Assembly (NCBI GenBank): GCA_016280955.1
Contig: JAEEHV010000022.1
Span: 1-61,972 of the forward strand
Length of the DNA stretch: 61,972 bases
Reading direction: 5' to 3'
Origin: Candidatus Gastranaerophilales bacterium
GTDB taxonomy: Bacteria; Cyanobacteriota; Vampirovibrionia; Gastranaerophilales; Gastranaerophilaceae
Position numbers and translations under genes: made by a program. Positions 43,829-52,169 of the stretch are shown here, in pieces. Position 1 is the stretch's first letter; each line of letters begins with the position of its first letter. The notes under the pieces were generated by a model that did not search any database, had not been told where the DNA came from, and worked only from the letters and a program-made list of their open reading frames with translations.

Positions 43829-45742
43829 CTAATCCTTTTCCTGTAATTCCTTATTTTTAAGTATTACTGTCATATCATGGCTTACTTTATGTTCTTTTAT
43901 CAAATCTTCTGCAAATTTTGCTCCGTCTGTCATTTGGCTTATTGCAAGCAATTTTAAATCATCCGGTGCATGTTCAACAAAGTTTTGCATTTTTTCTTTG
44001 TCATTATGATACTTTGCAATATAAAGTTCAATCTCGGATTTGTGGACAGCTCTTAAAGTCTGGTCTTTTATCAATAACCTGATAGTTTTATCTTCACCTA
44101 TCTTTTTATATGCATCCTGAACGGTCATTGTACCCTCAACAAGTGCATATCTGACTTTTTCTTCGTTTTCTTGATTTTGAGAAGGTTCTTCTGCTGCCGT
44201 AACTCCCTGATTGAGTCTGACCGGTGAAACACCTGATTCTTCAGCACCGGCAAATTGAACCGCTGCAGGAGATGAAACGTATGTAGCTGCGGAAGTCTGA
44301 GAAGGGTTGTCTGAAGTCTGAGACGGTTTTTCTGATGCATCTGTCTTATTACGTTTTTCTGCAGCTCTTGCCTGTTTTGAATTTTCCGGTTTAAATTCTC
44401 TTTGCAATTCTTCTTCTACTATAGATTTTATGGATTTGGTTGCAAAAGCAAAGTGTTCTCTTTCTTCCGGATGTTTTTCAAGATACTCGTTTATGTACTG
44501 TTGTGATACAAATTCTACATTTTCCATCTGGGCATCGGATAAGAATTTATCATTATCTCTTACCCAGGTGCTCAGTACGGCATCCTTTTCAGCGGAGCTC
44601 ATTACATGGTTAGTGTATGCAGCTTCACCAATACCCATTGCCGTTGCCTGTAAAACCTCATATGGTAAAGTATTTTCTACCCTTGCTGCCATATATTGTT
44701 TTTCATAATTCCGGAAAGATTTTTTATCTTTGTATGAACCAAAAATTCTGTGGTATTTTTCAAATGCAGCTCTTGCATTTTCTGTGTTTATGTTTTCACC
44801 GCGTTCTTTTGCTGCATTAATATATTCAATAAAGTTATCAAAGTTTTGCATTGTTGATGCAAGTTTTTTCCTGATCTCCGGCGGATATGATTCCATAAGT
44901 TTTTCAGCAGCTTCGCCAACATCTTTTGATGCAACAATAAGCATTAATTGTAAAGCACTTTCAAACGGAATATCTTTTGATACTTTGTTAAATACATGAA
45001 GCCTCATTTCATCCATAGTTGCTTTTAATTCTTCTTTTGCGGCTTCTTGCTTGTCTTCAGGAAGGCTTTTTATTTTTTCGGAACATTTTTGTCTGTGTTC
45101 TTTAAGTTTTGCTTCACATATTTTTCTGCGTTGTTCTACTTCTTTTGGTGACATTTTTGCCAAATCAAGTTTTTTGCCGTTTTTATCATTAGTGATAAAG
45201 TTATACATAAGATAAGTATCCATTGTAACAGCTTCTAAACCGTCAACATTATCTATCTTACCTTCTGCTTTTTTTGCCGTGAATCTCTCTACAGATTCTT
45301 TAACATAAGAAAGAAGCTCTGCTTTTAACTCGGCATCCATCTCATGGAATTGTGCTAATGTTTTGCCGGTAATTGCAGATAAATTGAGCAATAACTGAGC
45401 AAAATTGATATCTGCATCCTTGCAGGCATTTCTTAATTCAACAAAAATAGTATTAACTTTTTCTTGCGGAGTTTTTTCTGTTTCGGGCTCTTTATCAGAT
45501 GTTTTTGAATCAGCCCCCGGTACATATTGGTCTGTAACTTCACCCGTTGTTTGTCCGGTCGGATTAACAACCGAAATCGGAGATGTTGTATAACCGCTCG
45601 AAGTTTGTGGAGTTTTTACACCTTGTGTTTCTTCAGCTGTTGTTTGAGCAGCTTTAGGCTGTTCATCGTCGTTTTTTCCGCCGATGGTGTACTGATAAGC
45701 TGTTCTCATAGTATTAATGATTCTTTCTGAAAAAGCACTCAT
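43829..45742 (-). CDS. Large uncharacterised helical protein, 637 aa
   Basis: I do not recognise a family. The N-terminal ~20 residues (MSAFSERIINTMRTAYQYTI) are amphipathic. A Thr/Pro/Ser-rich linker follows to about residue 95. Residues 95-480 are Lys/Glu-rich and helical (EVEQRRKICEAKLKEHRQKC, then SEKIKSLPEDKQEAAKEELK). A second disordered linker lies near 480-540, then a helical C-terminal domain. It has no Sec signal. Element B lies just before the start. The two-domain layout with disordered linkers resembles secreted effectors in general shape only. Confidence 0.75.
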   Translation of the reverse strand: MSAFSERIINTMRTAYQYTIGGKNDDEQPKAAQTTAEETQGVKTPQTSSGYTTSPISVVNPTGQTTGEVTDQYVPGADSKTSDKEPETEKTPQEKVNTIFVELRNACKDADINFAQLLLNLSAITGKTLAQFHEMDAELKAELLSYVKESVERFTAKKAEGKIDNVDGLEAVTMDTYLMYNFITNDKNGKKLDLAKMSPKEVEQRRKICEAKLKEHRQKCSEKIKSLPEDKQEAAKEELKATMDEMRLHVFNKVSKDIPFESALQLMLIVASKDVGEAAEKLMESYPPEIRKKLASTMQNFDNFIEYINAAKERGENINTENARAAFEKYHRIFGSYKDKKSFRNYEKQYMAARVENTLPYEVLQATAMGIGEAAYTNHVMSSAEKDAVLSTWVRDNDKFLSDAQMENVEFVSQQYINEYLEKHPEEREHFAFATKSIKSIVEEELQREFKPENSKQARAAEKRNKTDASEKPSQTSDNPSQTSAATYVSSPAAVQFAGAEESGVSPVRLNQGVTAAEEPSQNQENEEKVRYALVEGTMTVQDAYKKIGEDKTIRLLIKDQTLRAVHKSEIELYIAKYHNDKEKMQNFVEHAPDDLKLLAISQMTDGAKFAEDLIKEHKVSHDMTVILKNKELQEKD

Positions 45743-45752
45743 AATTATACCT

Positions 45753-45772
45753 CGTTATTAATATAAAGTATT
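45753..45772 (-). promoter_or_regulatory. AAATACTTTATAT-type promoter element (element B)
   Basis: On the minus strand AATACTTTATATTAATAACG ends 10 bp before the ATG at 45742. The start codon follows closely, with GAGG as ribosome-binding site. Confidence 0.5.
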
Positions 45773-45807
45773 TGTTTTCCGCAGAATTGACTTTTTTTAG
45801 AAAAATA

Positions 45808-45820
45808 TTAAGTTTTGTAA
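45808..45820 (+). promoter_or_regulatory. 13-mer TTAAGTTTTGTAA (element A variant)
   Basis: One mismatch from TAAAGTTTTGTAA. It lies between the divergent genes starting at 45742 and 45952. It is about 45-60 bp upstream of element B at 45753, in the opposite orientation to that gene. Confidence 0.4.
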
Positions 45821-45871
45821 CAATATTTTTGGTAATTAAATTTCAGAATCCTTGTTACACTCCTTAATACA

Positions 45872-45900
45872 TTGACATGACGCACTTTTTTAAGTTTAAT
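45872..45900 (+). promoter_or_regulatory. Sigma-70-type promoter of smc
   Basis: TTGACA, 17 bp, TTTAAT. The ATG of smc follows 51 bp later, with the ribosome-binding site AGAGGA. Confidence 0.55.
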
Positions 45901-45951
45901 AAAGTTAGTATACTTGTGGAGAGGCCGGGTTAATTACCCAAAAGAGGATTA

Positions 45952-48900
45952 ATGTACATAAAACAACTGGAAGTCGACAATTTTAAGTCGTTTGCCAACA
46001 AAGTCGAAATACCAATGCTGAAAGGATTTACTACAATTTCCGGACCAAACGGTTCTGGAAAAAGTACTATCATTGACAGTATTCTGTTTGCACTCGGGCT
46101 TTCTACCAGCAGAACTCTGCGTGCAGAAAAACTTTTCCATCTGATATCAACATACAACAAAAGAAATGAAGCTTATGTTAAAGTTACCTTTGGCGATACC
46201 GACAACGGTGATTTATCGATTGCAAGACGGATAAGAAAATCATCTAACGGATTTAACAGCATTTATTATCTTGACGATAAAGTTGTTACAAGAGAAGATG
46301 TTTTAACCTGTCTTGAAAAATATAATATAACTCCCAACAGCTATAATGTTGTTATGCAGGGTGATGTTATGAGTATCACCGAATGTACATCCAACGAAAG
46401 AAGAAAGGTTGTTGATGAAATTGCCGGTGTGGCTGATTTTAACAGCCGTATAGAAAAAGCTACGGCAGAACTTGAAACAGTCGAAAGGCGTGTTACAAAT
46501 TCCTCCCTTGTTTTAAATGAAGTTAACCTTAACCTTGAAAAACTCAAGGAAGAGAGAGAAGTCGCTCTCAAATATCAAAAACTGAAAGAAGAAAAAACGG
46601 GGCTTGAGAGTCAAATTAATACCGTTAAGTTTTTCGACTTAAAACGTAATCTTGAAAAGGCACACGAAAACATTCTGCAATTTACCAAAAAGAAAAAAGA
46701 AGAAGAACTTAACTCAAAAGATATTGAAGAACGGCTTAAATTAATAAGAGAAAAGTATGAAGAAATCTCCGAGACTATAAAAGAAAAAGGCGAAGGGCAT
46801 CAGCTTGAACTAAAAAAACAGGCAGAAGAACTTAAAGGTGATATCTCAAGAAAACATTCGGCAATTGATTATGCTGACAAGCAGATTCTCAGTAATCTTA
46901 AAACAATTGAAAACAACAAAAACGGTATCGCACTTCAGGAAGAAAAAATTAAAGATGCCGAATTGAAAATTCAGCTTAAACGTGACGAAATAACCGGTAT
47001 TGAAAACAATATTAAAGAACAGCAGGAAATTTATAACAAAATTCTTGCGGATATGTCAGGCTTAACCGAAAATGCGGAAAAGCAGATTGAAAAAAGAAAT
47101 AATCTGAGAAAAGAACTGGAAGAATACAAAGACAAAGAAACCATACTTATACAAAAGAAATCTCCCCTTGAAGCGGAGCTTTCGCTCAAAAAGAAACAGG
47201 TTCAAGAGGCTGAACAAAAGCTGGTTGAGCTAAATGAATTCAAGAAAAATTATGACGAAACAAAATCCTCAAAAGAACTATTAATAGGAGATTTGCAAAA
47301 AGAACTTGACGATTTCAAAAAAATCCTTAAAGATACAATGTATGAGTTGGACAAAGTTAAAAATGAAATCACAGACTATGACTTCGACCTTCAAAAAGCA
47401 CGTAACAAAATTACTCAGCTTGAAGCAACTAAACGAGCGAACGAAGAAGCTAACATCGGACGTGCGGTTGATAGAGTTATAGGAGCAAACATAAGAGGTG
47501 TACATGCACCGATTATGAAACTCGGTCAAGTAGACGAAGAATATGCCGCTGCTATGGAAATTGCCGTAGGAGGAAGAATGGCACACATCGTAGTCGACGA
47601 TGAGCACGTGGCAGCTGCTTGTATCGAACTCCTGAAATCAACCGGCGACGGAAGAGCAACGTTTGTTCCGCTGAACAAGGTTGTCAGATGTCCCAAAAGT
47701 TTAAATTTACCCAAAGATAAAGGTGTTATCGATTTTGCAATAAACCTTATTGACTTTGATGACAGATATCTTGACGCATTTTATTATGCTGTCGGAGAAA
47801 CTCTGATTGTTGAAGACAGAGAGGCTGCGCACAAATTAATCGGTAAATACCGCATGGTTACATTATCCGGTGACTTATTCGAAAAATCCGGTTCTATTAC
47901 CGGCGGCTCCGTTAAACGTAACGGGCTTAAATTCGCACAAAATTCGGATAAGGAAATCGACAGTTACCGTGCAAAACTAAGGGAAATGGAAGACAAGTAT
48001 TCCGGCATGGTTGCAAAACGCAACAATCTGGAAACAAAGCTTAATACTTTGAGGGAAAGTAATTCATCCTCTATGACAGAGCTTAATAAAGCAAATCTTG
48101 AATTAAATTCACTTAATACAACATTTGCAAATACTCAGTCTCTGCTTGACGAAAAACAACAGTTTATAAAAGATACCGTCCCGGAGATTGAAAAAATAGA
48201 GAAAAGCCTTGATAAAATAGAGAATGAACATTTTGGTCTGGCTGAAAAAATGACAGAAGTTCAGACTTCAATTGATGAAATTGACAAGCTGATGGATGAT
48301 GCCGATTTGAAGAAATTAAAAGAAAGAACGGCAGATGTCGAGGCTGAGATTAAACGTTATGAAAAAAATAAAGCTGATGCAAATAACGAGATTGAAAGTT
48401 TAAATCAAAGAATTGAATTTAACCATTCAACAATAAAAACTCACAACGATACAATTGCATCAAATTTACAGGCTAACCGTGAGTTCGCAGTTGACAAAGC
48501 AAAAGCGGAAGAAGAAATCAAAGCATTGAATGAACGTCTTGAAGCTTTGAATGTACAAATAGAAGAAATCAGTGTAAAACTGCAGGAACTTTTTAATGAA
48601 CGTGACGGCATTCATAAGGATTTAGTTAAGCTTGAAACAGATAAAAATCTTAAAGCTTCAGAAATAGAAAGTATTGCCGAGCAGATAGAATCGTTCAAAG
48701 CCCGCAGACGTGAGTTAGAGCCTATGCTCGAACAAACCAGAACAGAGCTTACCGATGCAGGAATCAATGTTAATGAACTTAATCCGGTAGAAATGTCCAT
48801 TGATGAAATAACCGCAAAAATTCAACGTTTACAGAAACGTATGGATGATATGGGTGCAGTTAATATGAAAGCTCTGCAAGACTATGAAGAAGTTGCCGAG

Positions 48901-49443
48901 CGGCAAAAAGAACTTCAGGAAAAAATTGAAACTCTCAGTAAAGAACGTTTGCAAATCTTAGACAGAATGAAAGGTTATGAGGATTTAAAGAAAGAAACAT
49001 TCCTGAAAACATACAATATGATTAATGAAAACTTTAAGGATGTATTCCACAAATTATCTGACGGAGAAGGAACTCTTATCCTTGAAAATGAAGAAAATCC
49101 GTTTGAAGGTGGTTTAGATATTGAAGCACAGCCGAGAGATAAAAAGAAACAAAGACTGATGGGTATGTCAGGCGGAGAAAAAGCATTAACAGCATTATCT
49201 TTTGTGTTTGCAATTCAAAAATATATGCCGGCACCGTTTTATGCACTGGATGAAGTCGATGCCAGCCTTGACGGTATAAATGTTGAAAAACTTGCACAAA
49301 TTGTACAGTCACAGGCAGATAAAACTCAGTTTATAGTTGTAAGTCACAGAAAACCAATGATAGAATCCGCAAACAGAACAATTGGTGTTACCCAAAAAGA
49401 AAAAGGTATCTCAAAAGTTACCGGTGTTAAATTGAGAGATTAA
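45952..49443 (+). CDS. smc: Chromosome segregation protein SMC
   Basis: SMC is the condensin ATPase that organises and segregates the chromosome with ScpA/ScpB. Walker A is GPNGSGKS (31-38). A coiled-coil arm runs to about residue 490. The hinge (about 495-670) contains GRAVDRVIGANIRGVHAPIM and KSGSITGGSVKRNG. A return coiled coil follows. The C-terminal head has the signature LMGMSGGEKALTALSF and Walker B FYALDEVDASLD. The length of 1163 aa is normal. It is monocistronic with its own promoter and terminator. Confidence 0.97.
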   Translation: MYIKQLEVDNFKSFANKVEIPMLKGFTTISGPNGSGKSTIIDSILFALGLSTSRTLRAEKLFHLISTYNKRNEAYVKVTFGDTDNGDLSIARRIRKSSNGFNSIYYLDDKVVTREDVLTCLEKYNITPNSYNVVMQGDVMSITECTSNERRKVVDEIAGVADFNSRIEKATAELETVERRVTNSSLVLNEVNLNLEKLKEEREVALKYQKLKEEKTGLESQINTVKFFDLKRNLEKAHENILQFTKKKKEEELNSKDIEERLKLIREKYEEISETIKEKGEGHQLELKKQAEELKGDISRKHSAIDYADKQILSNLKTIENNKNGIALQEEKIKDAELKIQLKRDEITGIENNIKEQQEIYNKILADMSGLTENAEKQIEKRNNLRKELEEYKDKETILIQKKSPLEAELSLKKKQVQEAEQKLVELNEFKKNYDETKSSKELLIGDLQKELDDFKKILKDTMYELDKVKNEITDYDFDLQKARNKITQLEATKRANEEANIGRAVDRVIGANIRGVHAPIMKLGQVDEEYAAAMEIAVGGRMAHIVVDDEHVAAACIELLKSTGDGRATFVPLNKVVRCPKSLNLPKDKGVIDFAINLIDFDDRYLDAFYYAVGETLIVEDREAAHKLIGKYRMVTLSGDLFEKSGSITGGSVKRNGLKFAQNSDKEIDSYRAKLREMEDKYSGMVAKRNNLETKLNTLRESNSSSMTELNKANLELNSLNTTFANTQSLLDEKQQFIKDTVPEIEKIEKSLDKIENEHFGLAEKMTEVQTSIDEIDKLMDDADLKKLKERTADVEAEIKRYEKNKADANNEIESLNQRIEFNHSTIKTHNDTIASNLQANREFAVDKAKAEEEIKALNERLEALNVQIEEISVKLQELFNERDGIHKDLVKLETDKNLKASEIESIAEQIESFKARRRELEPMLEQTRTELTDAGINVNELNPVEMSIDEITAKIQRLQKRMDDMGAVNMKALQDYEEVAERQKELQEKIETLSKERLQILDRMKGYEDLKKETFLKTYNMINENFKDVFHKLSDGEGTLILENEENPFEGGLDIEAQPRDKKKQRLMGMSGGEKALTALSFVFAIQKYMPAPFYALDEVDASLDGINVEKLAQIVQSQADKTQFIVVSHRKPMIESANRTIGVTQKEKGISKVTGVKLRD

Positions 49444-49455
49444 TTATAATAATTA

Positions 49456-49494
49456 AAAACGGCTGCCGATAATTTTAATCGGCAGCCGTTTTTT
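49456..49494 (+). terminator. smc terminator
   Basis: Arms AAACGGCTGCCGAT / ATCGGCAGCCGTTT with a 7-nt loop and a T-run. Confidence 0.85.
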
Positions 49495-49502
49495 ATTGCC
49501 TG

Positions 49503-49708
49503 CCCGCCAATATTAATCTTGTTGCTGTTCAACCCACCCAAATACATTTACACCATCACATTAATCTTGTAATATGTTCAACCAATCAAAATACATTTAC
49601 CCTCCTCCACATTAACCCTGTAGTCTAATCAACCCACCCAAATAAATTTACACCATCACATTAATCTTGTAATATGTTCAACCAACCAAAATATATTTAC
49701 CCCTCCCC
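49503..49708. repeat. Tandem repeat, units of about 49-51 bp
   Basis: Units begin CAACC(A/C)A(T/C)C(A/C)AAAT and carry CACATTAA(T/C)C(T/C)TGTA. They run 49530-49578, 49579-49629, 49630-49678 and 49679-49708 (partial), with a degenerate partial copy before the first. Units 1 and 3 are nearly identical over 49 bp; unit 2 is more diverged. The region fills most of the 343-bp gap between smc and the methyltransferase gene and holds no gene. Confidence 0.75.
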
Positions 49709-49786
49709 CCCAGAAATCCTCTAAATGCTTGATGGCAAAACATGAAAAATTTAATAGACTGTATTTAAAGGATAATGGGGAGAGAT

Positions 49787-50662
49787 ATGGCTAAATCGAA
49801 TTTAAATGTCAAAACTACGGAGAAGAAAAACAACCTTAAAGTTGTAGATAAAAATGCCGTCAAGACAACAAAGTACAGTGATATTAACCTGAATAAATGG
49901 AAAGAATATGACCACGTAAAAACTGATACGTTATGGGAATTTCCTTCAAGATTAAAAGAAGGCGGACATTCTAATGAGTATCACGGCAACTATATTCCCC
50001 AAATAGCACAACAGATTTATGAACGATACACCAAGAAAGATGACGTAGTGCTTGATTTATTTTTCGGTTCAGGCACATCCGGCATAGAAGCTATAAATAT
50101 GAATCGCCGCTGTATCGGTGTAGAATTAAAGGATGACCTTGCAGAATCAGTATCTCAAAAGTTTACACCAAAACAGCTTGTAACTGATGTAAATATAATT
50201 TGTGCAGATTCAGCCAGCGAAATTGCAAAAGAAAAAGTAAAAGCAAGACTTGATATTATGGGTAAAAAGCAGGCACAGCTTTTAATGCTGCATCCGCCGT
50301 ATGACGATATTATTAAGTTTTCGGATAAAAAAGAAGATTTGTCAAACTGTGCAACAACAGAAGAATTTTATGATTTATTTGAAAAAGTTGCAAAAAACGG
50401 ATATGACTTACTGGAAAAAGGCAGATTTGCCTGCTTAATAATCGGTGATAAATACGCAAACTCGCAACACATACCGTTGGGTTTTGAATGTATGGCGAGA
50501 ATGAATAAACTCGGATTTATAACAAAAGCAATTATTATAAAAGATATGCAGGGAAATGAACGAGCTAAGGGTAAAACTGCAAACCTTTGGAGATACAGAG
50601 CTTTAGCCGGCGGATTCTATATATTCAAACACGAATACGTAATGATTTTCCAAAAAGTATGA
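49787..50662 (+). CDS. Orphan DNA methyltransferase (N6-adenine or N4-cytosine type), 291 aa
   Basis: A SAM-binding motif I, VVLDLFFGSGTSGIEAINMN (about residues 88-107), comes before a catalytic motif IV, LMLHPPYDD (about 167-175). This motif order is that of the alpha/gamma classes; the catalytic motif reads HPPY rather than DPPY/NPPY. The C-terminus (GFYIFKHEYVMIFQK) resembles the end of the N6_N4 methylase family. No restriction enzyme or specificity subunit is adjacent, so a solitary regulatory role is possible. ATG 49787 is chosen for GGGGAG upstream; an ATG four codons earlier has poor spacing. Confidence 0.82.
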   Translation: MAKSNLNVKTTEKKNNLKVVDKNAVKTTKYSDINLNKWKEYDHVKTDTLWEFPSRLKEGGHSNEYHGNYIPQIAQQIYERYTKKDDVVLDLFFGSGTSGIEAINMNRRCIGVELKDDLAESVSQKFTPKQLVTDVNIICADSASEIAKEKVKARLDIMGKKQAQLLMLHPPYDDIIKFSDKKEDLSNCATTEEFYDLFEKVAKNGYDLLEKGRFACLIIGDKYANSQHIPLGFECMARMNKLGFITKAIIIKDMQGNERAKGKTANLWRYRALAGGFYIFKHEYVMIFQKV

Positions 50663-50672
50663 CAATAATGCT

Positions 50673-51146
50673 ATGAAACAGCTACGGGTTATATTAGTTT
50701 TTTTGATATTAGTATTTTGTGTAACATCAGCATTTGCAGTTACACGCAATTCTTATACAAAATACGGAAAACATTTGATGCCAAATGAGTTTGATCCGTA
50801 TTTTATTGATGATTTTGAACACTGTAAACCATACTGGTATGTGGATTGGACGGGAACGTACAAATATATAATTGAAGGCAGGGAAAAAAACGGCACTTGC
50901 AAATACAAAACACAGTATAACCAGTGGTTAAAAAAGAACGAAAACGAATGGAAAGATTACAAAATCTGTTATTTTGATGATGTAAAACTCAAAGAGTTAT
51001 CGAATGCACTAAGAGAACACTCCGGACAAATAAGTTCATACAGATTAGGTGCTTTTTATCAGACAACCGGAACAAAAGTTGAATATTTATTATACTCATA
51101 CGAATATTACGGTGCGTGTAAATATATATGGGGAAAAAAGAAATAA
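50673..51146 (+). CDS. Exported uncharacterised protein, 157 aa
   Basis: A Sec signal peptide (MKQLRVILVFLILVFCVTSA, then FA; cleavage near residue 22) leads a Tyr/Lys-rich mature protein with four cysteines (HCKPYWY, GTCKYK, KICYFDD, GACKYIW). These could form two disulfides in the periplasm. No family is recognised. The ATG has no clear ribosome-binding site and lies 10 bp after the methyltransferase stop, so translation may be coupled. A strong terminator follows. Confidence 0.75.
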   Translation: MKQLRVILVFLILVFCVTSAFAVTRNSYTKYGKHLMPNEFDPYFIDDFEHCKPYWYVDWTGTYKYIIEGREKNGTCKYKTQYNQWLKKNENEWKDYKICYFDDVKLKELSNALREHSGQISSYRLGAFYQTTGTKVEYLLYSYEYYGACKYIWGKKK

Positions 51147-51150
51147 AATT

Positions 51151-51180
51151 AATCAACCCCCGCATCCGCGGGGGTTGATT
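51151..51180. terminator. Bidirectional terminator
   Basis: Perfect 13-bp GC-rich arms AATCAACCCCCGC / GCGGGGGTTGATT with a 4-nt loop. It lies between the convergent genes ending at 51146 and 51212. Confidence 0.75.
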
Positions 51181-51211
51181 AGGAATTTGTGTTTATTTAA
51201 TGTTGTTGATA

Positions 51212-51772
51212 TTAGTTAAGTCCAAGTTGTGTTCTGTAAAAACCGTTAGATGCAATTTTGTTTTGGATAATGTTATTACCGTTTGAAGATGCGAGGTACA
51301 TACCGCCTAACTTATCAAGTCTTCTTGTTAATTTTGTATCGGGATATGCTCTTGATGCATTTCTTAATCTAACCCAGGTTGCTGCTTCTTTTTGAGTAGC
51401 GATTGTTTCTTCTTCAAGGTCAGCAACTCTTTTTTTGTGCATGCTTTCGTGAGCGATTAAACAAGCAATCTGTTCTGTCGGTGCATTTCTATAGATTGAG
51501 TTAATCATAATAACTCTTGTGCCGTATCTGTTGTAGGTACTTACTGCAAAAGCTTTGCTTGCATTGTAAGTGTAGTTTGTTAAATCATCAAAAGAAACTC
51601 TTATTGCACCTTTTTGTAAGTTTCTTAATACGTCAGTTTCACCTGATTGTTCCAATAAATTAATAGCTGCGACAATCTTCGTATCGGAAGAAAAATCTGT
51701 TGCCCTGTAGGCAAATGCTTGGTTAAGCGACAAGAAAACGAATGCCGCAAATAATACCATTAGTTTTTTCAT
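51212..51772 (-). CDS. Exported HExxH putative metalloprotease, 186 aa
   Basis: A Sec signal peptide (MKKLMVLFAAFVFLSLNQAF, then A; cleavage near residue 21) is followed by a small domain with the zinc motif LIAHESMHKK (H-E-x2-H at about 109-113). A downstream acidic LEEETIATQKEAATWVR could supply the third ligand (gluzincin-like). This suggests a periplasmic or secreted zinc peptidase; no substrate is known. The ATG follows AGGAGC by 8 nt. A sigma-28-type promoter lies 55-81 bp upstream, so it may be expressed with the flagellar genes. Confidence 0.75.
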   Translation of the reverse strand: MKKLMVLFAAFVFLSLNQAFAYRATDFSSDTKIVAAINLLEQSGETDVLRNLQKGAIRVSFDDLTNYTYNASKAFAVSTYNRYGTRVIMINSIYRNAPTEQIACLIAHESMHKKRVADLEEETIATQKEAATWVRLRNASRAYPDTKLTRRLDKLGGMYLASSNGNNIIQNKIASNGFYRTQLGLN

Positions 51773-51826
51773 ACTTAAAGCTCCTAATCAACTCTTAATG
51801 TTCTACTAATCAACTTGTTGATTTTT

Positions 51827-51853
51827 TCATCGGCAACCTTTTGAAAAACTTGA
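51827..51853 (-). promoter_or_regulatory. Sigma-28 (FliA)-type promoter
   Basis: On the minus strand TCAAGTTT, 11 bp, GCCGATGA. Against TAAAGTTT-N11-GCCGATAA both boxes match at 7 of 8 positions with exact spacing. The ATG at 51772 is 54 bp downstream. Confidence 0.75.
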
Positions 51854-52156
51854 CAGTAAACGAAGATTTTTGTAACAATTGTTTACAAACCGGTTAAAGA
51901 AGTTTCTGTAAATCAATAAATATGAGCATTCCGGGGATTTGTGAAAAATGTAACAAATGTTAAGCAAAAAAAACTCTCATTTTTATATTTTACATTTCGT
52001 TACAATTCGAGAAATTTTAAAGAAAAAAGAATTGTTTAAGTGTAGTTTATAATTGATTTCTGTATAATATGGTAATAATAATTGCCTAAATTTAAAGGCA
52101 TTTAAAAGCGGACGAAGTCCTTTATTTGTATTATTTATGTTTTTTTATGATTAATG

Positions 52157-52162
52157 TATAAT
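52157..52162 (+). promoter_or_regulatory. -10 box next to the start codon (leaderless candidate)
   Basis: A consensus TATAAT ends 7 nt before the ATG at 52170, with no Shine-Dalgarno. Confidence 0.45.
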
Positions 52163-52169
52163 GTTTTGT

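Larger units (their letters stand above)
51773..52169. other. 397-bp AT-rich divergent intergenic region
   Basis: It contains the sigma-28-type promoter for the minus-strand gene (51827-51853) and the -10 box for the plus-strand gene (52157-52162). Between them, at 51870-51888, is TTTGTAACAATTGTTTACA-like DNA with a perfect AACAATTGTT core. It shares TTTTGTAACAAT with the 13-mer copies at 40759 and 45808. No further gene is seen. Confidence 0.6.

Noticed and set aside
45916-45951. Structured leader RNA before smc (GGGTTAATTACCC)
   Set aside because: The palindrome is short and no extended secondary structure or known riboswitch pattern was seen.
49503-49708. CRISPR array
   Set aside because: Units are about 50 bp with no alternation of short constant repeat and unique spacer, and no cas genes are present.
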